This document shows positions 7,822 to 15,285 of a stretch of DNA of 39,606 bases, in pieces; position 1 is the first letter of the stretch, and every line of letters starts with the position of its first letter. The position numbers were made by a program, and so were the translations under genes. The notes beneath the pieces were generated by a model, which worked only from the letters and a program-made list of their open reading frames with translations, was not told the origin of the DNA and searched no databases. The DNA comes from Bacteroidales bacterium UBA1176. GTDB taxonomy: Bacteria; Bacteroidota; Bacteroidia; Bacteroidales; WCHB1-69. The stretch covers positions 48,938 to 88,543 of the forward strand of contig DBYW01000001.1 of the NCBI GenBank assembly GCA_002311645.1, given 5' to 3'.

Positions 7822-10800
7822 CTATTGGAATGCGTTTTCGCTCAGGCCGTCGCCGGTGATGGCGAGGCGCGACATGTAGGAGGGAGCCTCCTTGCCGAGG
7901 TACTTGTCCACGTAAATCTTGGCCAAGTACTGCCCTAACATGAAGCCGTGGCCGCGCATGCCGACCAACAGACCGTGCTCCGGATCCACGATGTAGCGCG
8001 GCTCTGTGTAGTAGCCGGCCCAGGTGGCTTGGAAGCTGACGTTCTTCAGTTGCGGGATCCAATCGACGAACATCTCAGCACACACCTCCAAGAACTCCTT
8101 GGTGTTGAACTTGAGTTCCTTGCCGGCCTCCTGGTTCTCGAAGGCGGGCGAGGCGCAGCCGATAATTTGGCCGGTCTCCGCAAACTGTTGGCCGTAGACG
8201 GCGGAGAAGCCTTTGTACTTTCTGCGGTCGATGAGCATGTCGAGAGAGTCGCCGTTGATACCTAACATCGGCAACCGGTGCGTGATGAAGGCTTGGTGCT
8301 TGATGGGGTAGAGGCCGATTTCGAGGCCTAACTGGCGGGCAAACTTGCTGGCATTGGGTCCCAATGCGTTGACGAAGTGCTCACAATAGTATTCCACGTA
8401 CTCTTTGTCGTGTGTAAGCACCAAGGCCATGAAGCCCTTGGCGGTCTTCTGCACTTCCAACAGACGGCAGTCCTCAAGGAGCGTGCCGCCATGCTCGATG
8501 GCGATATTGCGGATGTAGTGGATGGTCGGGCCGGGTGTGGCTTGCCAGCACTCGGTGGTGATGCAGGCGGCCTGGTAGGTGTCAAGGTTCTTGTTGAAAT
8601 AGGGAGACACCTCCTTTACGAAATCCTTCTTGTCCACCATGTAGCCGTTGGACCAGCCAAGGGATTTCTCCAAGGCCTTGTAGTTGGCCTCGTCGTGGGC
8701 GAAGCTCACGTAGCGGGTGGGCTTATAGTGGATGTTGTAGTGTTTCTGTATCTCCTCGAAGATGACGCGGTTGTGGACGGCGATGTCGGCGATCTCAGGA
8801 ACGGAGAAGCCGGGACGGCCGCCACCGATGCAGCGCCAGGAGGAGCCGCGTTCGGCGTTGCAGAGCACGGTCTTCTTGCCGGCTTCGGAGAAGTAGCGGA
8901 ACAAGCCGCTGCCGGTGATGCCGCCGCCAGCCACGAAGACGTCGCACTCCACCTTCTTGGTGGGCGTGCCATTGATGTTGGTGACAAATTCTGCCGGCTT
9001 GTCGCTCGGGCAGAGTTCTCCGATGTTGAGTTGCGAAGAGAGCGGACCGCGCGGGGTGGCGTCGCCCACCACTTCCACGCCGTAGCCAGCGAGGAGCTGC
9101 TTGACGCGCGGGATGCAGCGCTTGCCACGGCACGGTCCCATGCCGATGCGCGTGATATGCTTCAACTCATCGACGGAGATGATTTTCTTGCCCTCCACGG
9201 CCTTGAGCAACGTGTCGATTTGGACATCGTCGCAATGGCAGACGTAGGCGGGAGCGGCCTCCGTGGCGTCGAGTTCCTCCCAATGCAGGGGTTCGGGATA
9301 GCGTTCTTTCAGCACGAAGCCGGTGACTTCAGTCAAGGCTTCGCCGCTGAGGTCGAGGGCGCGGACGCGGGCCACGTGGGTCTTGTTCTCACCCTTGGTG
9401 ATGCGTTCGATGACGCCCGTGCCGATGTTCTTGCCAGAGTCGTTGACCAAGACCACCTCGGCGTTCTCCTCAGCCTCGTACTCGAAGGGCAGGAAGAGCC
9501 AGTTCTTGGGCAGGTTGTAGCCGAACAGTGCCAGGCCGGGGCAGTGGTTGACGCACTTCATGCAGCCGATGCACTTGTCGTAGTCGATTTGGGGCACGCA
9601 GTTGGTCGCCGACTTGGTGATGGCGCCTTGCGGGCAGGCAAAGGAGCAGGGATTGCAGGCGAACCCGTAGAGGCAGTCGGCCATGACGAAGGGCTTGTTG
9701 AGTCGTTCGCCGGTGGGGCGGTTGGGCTTGTCAAGCACGCGCACGGGATGCTGTTGCGAGTCGGCATAGTCCTTGGTGACCGCCAAGTAGTCGTCGTAGT
9801 TGAATCGCACGCCGGCTTCCATGGCGATCTCAAGAGCGGCCTGTTTGCCGCGGAGCACAGCGCAGGTGCCTTCACCCACGCGAGTGGCGTCTCCGATGCC
9901 GTAGGTGTGCAGACCGAAGGTGACTTTGCCCTTGCGGAGCAACAGGTCGTCGGGCTTGAGGCCGGTGCAGATGTTGATGAGGTCGATGTCCTTAATGATG
10001 CGCTCGGTGCCGGGTACGGGCTTAAAGTTCTTGCACTCGGCGATGACGGCGCCCACCACGCCGGTATGGTCCTCGTTGGGGATGGCCCGCAGGAGGGTGT
10101 GCGACGTGAGGATGGGGATGCCGAGACGACGCACGCGGTTGGCTTGTACAGGGAAGCCGCCCTCGTGGTCCATGGCCTCGACGATGGCCACCACCTGTGC
10201 GCCGGCCTGCATGGCCTGGTAGGAGGTGAGGTAGCCGATGTTGCCGGCCCCGATGGTGAGGATGCGCTTGCCGAGCAGGGTGTGCTGCAGGTTCATCATC
10301 TTCTGCACCACGGCGGCGGTATAGACGCCGGGCAGGTCGTCGTTTTCGAAAGTGGGCATGAAGGGGAAAGCACCGGTGGCGACGACCAGATAGTTGGCGT
10401 CGACATAGAAGAGCGAGTTGTCCTCCATGTTTTTGGCGGCCACGCGCTTGCCTTCGAGGATATCCCATACTGTACTGTTGAGCAGGATGCCAGAGTGATC
10501 GTCACCAGCAAGGGTCTTGGCGATGTCGAAACCACGCATGCCACCATATTTCTGTTCTTTTTCAAAGAAGAAGAACTGGTGGGTCTGCATGGTGAACTGG
10601 CCGCCGATGCGGTCGTTGTTGTCGATTACGATGTTGGGGATGCCGAGTTTGTTGAGTTGTTCGCGGCATGCCAGACCTGCGGGACCGGCACCGATGATGG
10701 CAACCTCGGTCTTGTAGATGCGCACTTGCGGGTTGTTTGCAGTGTCGGCGGTTGTCTCGGAGAGAAAGTCGTGGCTGATTTCTTCCACTTTGCGCACGCC

Positions 10801-11055
10801 GTCAACCTTGGTGATGCAGATGCGCTTCACTTCGCCGTCCACGAGCATTTCGCAGGCGCCGCACTTGCCGATGCCGCAGTCCATGCTGCGTTCGCGGCCC
10901 GTGAGGCTGTGGCTGTGTATGGGGAACCCGGCTTGGTGCAACGCCGCCGCGATGGTGTACCCTTTTTGTGCTTTTACTTGCTGGCCTTTAAATTCAAAGG
11001 TCACTTCATCGCCCGTAGGGATGGAGAGGATCGGGTGACTCTGAATCTTGTACAT
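7822..11055 (-). CDS. Single-chain FAD/Fe-S dehydrogenase (HcnABC/dye-linked proline dehydrogenase type)
   Basis: 1077 residues joining what are usually two or three subunits of amine or amino-acid dehydrogenases (HcnABC, OoxAB/SoxA-type, archaeal dye-linked proline dehydrogenase). In order: a 2Fe-2S ferredoxin domain (Cys60, 65, 68, 80); an FAD/NAD(P) disulfide-reductase-like domain with GAGPAG (122-127) and a second Rossmann GAGNIG (269-274); a ferredoxin-like segment with Cys461/467/470/474 in unusual spacing and a classic cluster at Cys495/498/501/505; a BFD-like [2Fe-2S] domain (Cys606, 608, 642, 647); and a DAO-type FAD oxidoreductase from about 704 with GGGITGSG. The open frame continues upstream, but ATG at 11055 begins MYKIQSHPIL and lies just inside the -7 element at 11140. 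It probably oxidises an amino or imino acid, passing electrons through the clusters; the substrate is unknown. Confidence 0.85.
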   Translation of the reverse strand: MYKIQSHPILSIPTGDEVTFEFKGQQVKAQKGYTIAAALHQAGFPIHSHSLTGRERSMDCGIGKCGACEMLVDGEVKRICITKVDGVRKVEEISHDFLSETTADTANNPQVRIYKTEVAIIGAGPAGLACREQLNKLGIPNIVIDNNDRIGGQFTMQTHQFFFFEKEQKYGGMRGFDIAKTLAGDDHSGILLNSTVWDILEGKRVAAKNMEDNSLFYVDANYLVVATGAFPFMPTFENDDLPGVYTAAVVQKMMNLQHTLLGKRILTIGAGNIGYLTSYQAMQAGAQVVAIVEAMDHEGGFPVQANRVRRLGIPILTSHTLLRAIPNEDHTGVVGAVIAECKNFKPVPGTERIIKDIDLINICTGLKPDDLLLRKGKVTFGLHTYGIGDATRVGEGTCAVLRGKQAALEIAMEAGVRFNYDDYLAVTKDYADSQQHPVRVLDKPNRPTGERLNKPFVMADCLYGFACNPCSFACPQGAITKSATNCVPQIDYDKCIGCMKCVNHCPGLALFGYNLPKNWLFLPFEYEAEENAEVVLVNDSGKNIGTGVIERITKGENKTHVARVRALDLSGEALTEVTGFVLKERYPEPLHWEELDATEAAPAYVCHCDDVQIDTLLKAVEGKKIISVDELKHITRIGMGPCRGKRCIPRVKQLLAGYGVEVVGDATPRGPLSSQLNIGELCPSDKPAEFVTNINGTPTKKVECDVFVAGGGITGSGLFRYFSEAGKKTVLCNAERGSSWRCIGGGRPGFSVPEIADIAVHNRVIFEEIQKHYNIHYKPTRYVSFAHDEANYKALEKSLGWSNGYMVDKKDFVKEVSPYFNKNLDTYQAACITTECWQATPGPTIHYIRNIAIEHGGTLLEDCRLLEVQKTAKGFMALVLTHDKEYVEYYCEHFVNALGPNASKFARQLGLEIGLYPIKHQAFITHRLPMLGINGDSLDMLIDRRKYKGFSAVYGQQFAETGQIIGCASPAFENQEAGKELKFNTKEFLEVCAEMFVDWIPQLKNVSFQATWAGYYTEPRYIVDPEHGLLVGMRGHGFMLGQYLAKIYVDKYLGKEAPSYMSRLAITGDGLSENAFQ

Positions 11056-11139
11056 GTTGAGAAAATTTTGGTTTTTATACAGTTGTTGTTTTATTGTTTC
11101 GCCTATTTTACGCAAAAGACTGCTTGAAAAAAACGGGGG

Positions 11140-11147
11140 CAAATATA
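11140..11147 (-). promoter_or_regulatory. -7 promoter element for the dehydrogenase gene
   Basis: CAAATATA (minus strand TATATTTG) matches TAnnTTTG, about 85 bases upstream of the start at 11055. It supports that start over longer upstream readings that would run into the opposite gene. Confidence 0.55.
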
Positions 11148-11197
11148 CAAAATAGTTTGGAGTTAAGGGGCTGGAAATAGGAGTTAAAAGTTTTTTG

Positions 11198-11205
11198 TAT
11201 TTTTG
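11198..11205 (+). promoter_or_regulatory. -7 promoter element for the glycosyltransferase gene
   Basis: TATTTTTG matches TAnnTTTG and is followed by CAATC, a common initiation context. An in-frame TTG codon overlaps this element, so translation must begin downstream, at ATG 11233. Confidence 0.65.
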
Positions 11206-11232
11206 CAATCTCAAAAGATTCAACAATTTGTG

Positions 11233-12186
11233 ATGGAGAATCAAAAATTGGATTATTCGATAGTCTGCTCGGTTTATAACGAGGCAGAGGGTATTGAGGC
11301 GTTTTATGAGGCGCTGAAAGCGGTGCTTGACGGTATGCCGGAGCATGGCGAGGTTCTTTTTGTTAACGATGGCAGCAATGACGGGACATTGGAGATCCTG
11401 CGCCGAATTGCAGGTGCTGACGCTCGCGTGCGCGTGTTGAGCTTCGCCCGCAACTTCGGGCACGAGGCTGCCATGACCGCCGGCATCGACCATAGCCGCG
11501 GTGACTTCGTGATCTGTATGGACAGTGACTTGCAACATCCGCCCACCCTCATTCCGGAAATGGTAGGCAAGGCCCGTGCAGGCTTCGATGTTATCAATAT
11601 GGTGCGCACCGACCGCTTGGACGCCACCCGAGGGCACAACCTCCGATCCCGCTTGTTTTACAAGTTCTCCAATCTGATTTCCGACATCCATCTTCCGGAA
11701 AATGCCTCCGACTTTTTCCTTATATCACGGGCTGTGGCCAACGTGCTGAAAAAGGATTATCGGGAACGAACCCGCTTCCTGCGCGGTATCGTGCAGTTGG
11801 TTGGTTTCTCACACACAACATTGGAGTACGTGGCACCGGCTCGCGTGGCAGGCAAGAGCAAGTATTCCTTCCGCAAATTGATGGGCACATCTTTAACGGC
11901 TTTGTCCTCTTTCTCCAAGATGCCCTTGCGGCTCGGCATTTTTGTCGGAATCATCTTTGGCATCATAAGTTTGCTCCTCATCATATACTCCCTTGTGATG
12001 TGGGTGATGAACACCCCCGTATCCGGCTATACGACCATTGTGGTCTTCTTGAGTGCCTTCGCAAGCCTCCAGTTCTTCCTGATTGGACTCATTGGGCAGT
12101 ATGTGGGCTACATTTTTGACGAGGTAAAAGGCCGTCCCATCTATGTCGTGCAAGAAATCATCGAACATGAAGGACAAGAAAGCTGA
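11233..12186 (+). CDS. Family 2 glycosyltransferase, GtrB/DPM1-like, membrane
   Basis: GT-A glycosyltransferase that transfers a sugar from a nucleotide donor, probably to polyprenyl phosphate, at the inner face of the membrane. 317 residues. Motifs: VCSVYNEAEG near the N-terminus, NDGSNDGT (45-52), and the metal-binding DSDLQHPP (97-104). Two C-terminal transmembrane helices (about 235-262 and 270-295) then the GRPIYVV tail, as in bactoprenol glucosyltransferases. The start was set at ATG 11233 because the promoter element lies over the upstream alternative. Its 3' end overlaps the next gene by 20 bases. Neighbour architecture suggests it charges the lipid carrier used by the following protein. 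Confidence 0.9.
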   Translation: MENQKLDYSIVCSVYNEAEGIEAFYEALKAVLDGMPEHGEVLFVNDGSNDGTLEILRRIAGADARVRVLSFARNFGHEAAMTAGIDHSRGDFVICMDSDLQHPPTLIPEMVGKARAGFDVINMVRTDRLDATRGHNLRSRLFYKFSNLISDIHLPENASDFFLISRAVANVLKKDYRERTRFLRGIVQLVGFSHTTLEYVAPARVAGKSKYSFRKLMGTSLTALSSFSKMPLRLGIFVGIIFGIISLLLIIYSLVMWVMNTPVSGYTTIVVFLSAFASLQFFLIGLIGQYVGYIFDEVKGRPIYVVQEIIEHEGQES

Positions 12187-14107
12187 GATCTGGGGAAAAT
12201 GGGTGATCTTTGCCCTGTCGCTGGTTGTCGTCGCAATCTCGATGGCACCCCTCTGTCGCATCGGTTTCACTTGTGCCGATGACCTGGAATATTATTATAC
12301 TTTTTTGCGTCATAACTATTGGGCAGATGCCCAAAATTACGCCGCCTATTCGGGCCGTTTTTACTTTTTGATTACCAAGCCGTTATATTCGTTACCGTAT
12401 TTTGCCGATAACTTTTACGTCACCAAGGTCTTCCATATAGGCACATTGCTGTTTTCCTTCGCTTCTTTTGCGTTCATGATGCGGAAGGTGATGTCGTCAA
12501 AATCCTTCGCTGCAGCCCTGTTTGTCATATTGGCAGCGTTCACCCCTGTGACGTGCAACATGCATATCCCCTTTATCGCCTATCCATTCTTCTTTTGCTT
12601 TAGCTTTGGTATGCTCTGCTGGTCGGTGGTTGCGTTTCTCCGATATGCCGATACCCAACAGTACAAGTACGTGATCCTTTCCACGGTTCTCTTTGCTTTC
12701 GTGTTGTTGTTTTATGAGGCTTATTTGCAGTTCTTGGCCTTTTTTGTGTTGTATGTGTTGATCCGTAATTGGCACTCGTTTGGCTTTAGACGGATGTGGA
12801 CAGAAAAACGCTTTTGGAAAGAGGTCCTGCCGTATGTGTCCATCGGAGTGCTATATTTGGCAACGTATTTTATTTATAGAATGTCCGTGCCAGCGGAATA
12901 CACGGGCACCGCTTTTGCTAATTCGTTCAGCTTGAAGAACTGTTGGAAGGTGATGTGGCAATGCACGATCACGATGTTCCCGTTGCAACAGATTCAGCAT
13001 GCCGTGGCGGTGGATAACGGCCAGGCCTTGGTCGGACATTACGTAAGCAAAGGCTTTATGCTGACACACGCTCCGTTAGCGGTGTATGTGAATGCCGCGC
13101 TTGTGGTACTGGTGCTCGCCATGCTGATGCGTCGGTTCAAAGGCACGGTCAAGTGGATGCGTATCGTGGTCGTCGCCCTGTGCGCCCTCGTTTTTGCTTT
13201 TGGTTCACATTTTTTATTAGGCCTCACTGAAAAATACAATGCGGAGTGGAATGGTTTCATAAGGGGATATGTCACATCCTACTTCTCTTATTTCGGAATC
13301 ATGACTTTTCTGGTTCTGTGCGGATTGGCGTTTGTGAAATTGTTCTCAAGAAGCAAGATATTTTATCCCGTGGCTTGTGTGCTCGTGCTCGCTGCCACGG
13401 CACCGTTGATAGTGGTTACAGGTTATTCCAACGACCTCTTGAGCCACGAATGGCAGCGCACGCACTATACGCTTGCCGCGATGGACGAAATGGTGAAAGA
13501 AGACGCTTTTTCCGCTTTCGCCGACAACGACATCCTCTATTGCCCTACGCTTTCTGAATCGGGGCAGTGGGGTGCGGGTGTGTTTGGCGACGAACGCATC
13601 GAGTGGTCGGATTTCATTGCCCTGAAGGCGGGCAAGAACACAAAGGGGTGCCGCAGGCCTGAAAAATTGGCAGAACTAATGGCACAGGACAGCACTGCCC
13701 GCATCTTCTACATCTGCCGGAAAGAGGACAAGACCCACAATGACCTGCTGTTCACCGTTTGCGAGGTGGACCGCGCCACAATAGATCTCTCGTCACATTA
13801 TCCGATGCGCCATGCACAGTGTGACAAGTTGGACTGCTACTATTTTTCACCCTCCAAGCAATTTGCCATTTGGGTGGAGACAATGAGTGCCGACACGGTT
13901 CCGGCAGTGCTCAACGGGAAGGACACGCTCTCGCTAAAACCGGGCGGTAATGCGGTGCAGGTGCGTTATTGTTATTGGCAACGAAAGTATAAAAGCCCGT
14001 TTTCCATCCTGCATATAGAGCGACGGGGACTTGCAGCCGACGGTGTCAACGTGTCCAATGTCTGGAACACGGCGGACACGGTTTACACGGTGGCGGTGCC
14101 GATGTGA
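12167..14107 (+). CDS. Polytopic membrane protein, GT-C/GtrC-like
   Basis: 646 residues with about 10-11 hydrophobic segments in the first two thirds and a soluble C-terminal domain (from about residue 420). After the first membrane helix, loop motif CADDLEYYY has an acidic pair (Asp38, Asp39), the position where GT-C glycosyltransferases carry their catalytic acidic residue. The pairing with a GtrB-like enzyme suggests it takes a sugar from polyprenyl phosphate and adds it to a surface glycan, lipopolysaccharide or protein outside the membrane. This is inferred from architecture and neighbour, not from clear sequence family identity. I chose ATG 12167 (MKDKKAEIWG) over ATG 12143, which would overlap the upstream gene more. 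No GtrA-type flippase is next to it. Confidence 0.72.
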   Translation: MKDKKAEIWGKWVIFALSLVVVAISMAPLCRIGFTCADDLEYYYTFLRHNYWADAQNYAAYSGRFYFLITKPLYSLPYFADNFYVTKVFHIGTLLFSFASFAFMMRKVMSSKSFAAALFVILAAFTPVTCNMHIPFIAYPFFFCFSFGMLCWSVVAFLRYADTQQYKYVILSTVLFAFVLLFYEAYLQFLAFFVLYVLIRNWHSFGFRRMWTEKRFWKEVLPYVSIGVLYLATYFIYRMSVPAEYTGTAFANSFSLKNCWKVMWQCTITMFPLQQIQHAVAVDNGQALVGHYVSKGFMLTHAPLAVYVNAALVVLVLAMLMRRFKGTVKWMRIVVVALCALVFAFGSHFLLGLTEKYNAEWNGFIRGYVTSYFSYFGIMTFLVLCGLAFVKLFSRSKIFYPVACVLVLAATAPLIVVTGYSNDLLSHEWQRTHYTLAAMDEMVKEDAFSAFADNDILYCPTLSESGQWGAGVFGDERIEWSDFIALKAGKNTKGCRRPEKLAELMAQDSTARIFYICRKEDKTHNDLLFTVCEVDRATIDLSSHYPMRHAQCDKLDCYYFSPSKQFAIWVETMSADTVPAVLNGKDTLSLKPGGNAVQVRYCYWQRKYKSPFSILHIERRGLAADGVNVSNVWNTADTVYTVAVPM

Positions 14108-14152
14108 AAACTTTGTTCAACGAAGCATTGGGAATAATTTGATTGACTGGGT

Positions 14153-14788
14153 TTACCGCAGCCGCACCCCGACAGACAGGAATAGCTGCGAGAAGGCCAG
14201 TTCGTAGCCTAATGCCGCATACACGTTCTGACGGTCCTTGAAACGGTATTGTGCGCCAATCGAAAAACTTGCTGAACCTCTGCGGAACCAGTCACGGTAA
14301 TAAAAAGTGGGATGTTTCAGTCCTGTCAATTCTGCCCCTATGGGACACACTTCCAATGTCAGAAAAGGACTCCATTTGTATTTTTTCAGTATGGTATACT
14401 TGAAGTTCAATCCCAATGTGAAGTTCATGACATAGAGATCTGGGTAGGGAAGAGGAAAGGAAGGGTTGTTGGCTTGAAATTCTTGTTCGTCAGGATACAT
14501 TTTCAGAAAATCCAGACCGATCACACCCGACAGGGCGAGATGGGGATTAAATTGGATGCCATGCAACTCGTGGATTCCCACGCCCCACCACTGTTTGAAA
14601 ACAGCAAGGCTTGAAGTCCCATTGGTCTCCCTTATGAAAAATCCGTAATCATCAACCAAAATGCCATATCCAGCCTTTGTTTCTACCGCATGGAGATATT
14701 GGACTTTGTTCTTGCGGGGAGGCTCGGTCTGTGCCAAAAGAATGTTGGCAGTGATAACCGCAATCATTAATAATGCTGTTTTTTTCAT
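14153..14788 (-). CDS. Small outer-membrane beta-barrel protein
   Basis: Function unknown. 211 residues. Signal peptide 1-19 (ending NILLAQ), then alternating hydrophobic/aromatic beta strands and a C-terminal strand LFLSVGVRLR, consistent with an 8-10 strand outer-membrane barrel. The order convergent with 12167-14107 leaves 45 bases between stops without a clear hairpin. A -7 element lies at 14946-14953, implying a 5' leader of about 150 bases. A 40-base fragment of a paralogous 3' end is found at 15233-15272 just upstream, so a sister gene probably once stood there. Confidence 0.65.
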   Translation of the reverse strand: MKKTALLMIAVITANILLAQTEPPRKNKVQYLHAVETKAGYGILVDDYGFFIRETNGTSSLAVFKQWWGVGIHELHGIQFNPHLALSGVIGLDFLKMYPDEQEFQANNPSFPLPYPDLYVMNFTLGLNFKYTILKKYKWSPFLTLEVCPIGAELTGLKHPTFYYRDWFRRGSASFSIGAQYRFKDRQNVYAALGYELAFSQLFLSVGVRLR

Positions 14789-14945
14789 GATACTGATGGT
14801 CTTTGGTTTAACGTTATTTTGATATGGATGCTCCTACTTGCAAGTCGCTGTCATGTCCGCCCTGTATCGCTATGAAATACGAACTTAGGGAGTGGTAATC
14901 CACACTGAAAGAGGATGGGAGTTTTATGTTGTCCATTCTCGTCAG

Positions 14946-14953
14946 CAAAAATA
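14946..14953 (-). promoter_or_regulatory. -7 promoter element for the barrel gene
   Basis: CAAAAATA (minus strand TATTTTTG) matches TAnnTTTG, about 158 bases upstream of the start codon at 14788. Confidence 0.5.
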
Positions 14954-15232
14954 CAATTATTTATTCTATATTTTTCCGTCACAGCAAGAATATGTTCCCT
15001 CATGTCAAAAATATGACGTTTCATTTCTTGAACCTATCTGTAAATATCTAATAAACAAATTTATATATAAATGACTATTTAATCCTTCACATTTGCGCTT
15101 TATTCCATCTTGTGTTGTTTAGCTGTGGCTTTTTCCTAAACGTGTTTGTGTTGGAGGCATGACGTGCAACAATTGGCTTAATTGACACCATGCAAACACG
15201 GCGTAGTATAATGTTTGGCGGACGAAATCTTC

Positions 15233-15272
15233 GCAGCCACACCCTGACCGACAGGAGCAGTTGCGAGAAAGC
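15233..15272 (-). pseudogene. Fragment of a barrel-gene 3' end
   Basis: 33 of 40 bases match 14158-14197, the 3' end of the intact barrel gene, in the same orientation. Translated it gives AFSQLLLSVRVWLR against AFSQLFLSVGVRLR in the intact protein; no stop follows at the matching place. Similarity ends abruptly on the right. It is best read as the remnant of a tandem paralogue. Confidence 0.65.
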
Positions 15273-15285
15273 AGCGGCTCTTGTT

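Larger units (their letters stand above)
14789..15285. other. Non-coding stretch with promoter and gene fragment
   Basis: 497 bases, AT-rich in its middle (about 14930-15080). It holds a -7 promoter element for the barrel gene (14946-14953) and the 3'-end fragment of a barrel paralogue (15233-15272). The short open frames are not supported by start signals or family similarity. I see no RNA gene. Confidence 0.6.

Noticed and set aside
8377..11127. A 916-codon open frame antisense to the dehydrogenase gene
   Set aside because: The opposite strand has recognisable domains and motif spacing throughout. The antisense reading has none, and long antisense frames arise where TTA, CTA and TCA codons are rare.
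11056..11691. A 212-codon upstream extension of the dehydrogenase
   Set aside because: It would run across the divergent promoters and into the opposite glycosyltransferase gene; ATG 11055 matches the ferredoxin domain start.
14892..15074. 60-codon open frame in the barrel-gene leader
   Set aside because: AT-rich, overlaps the -7 element, and has no conserved feature.
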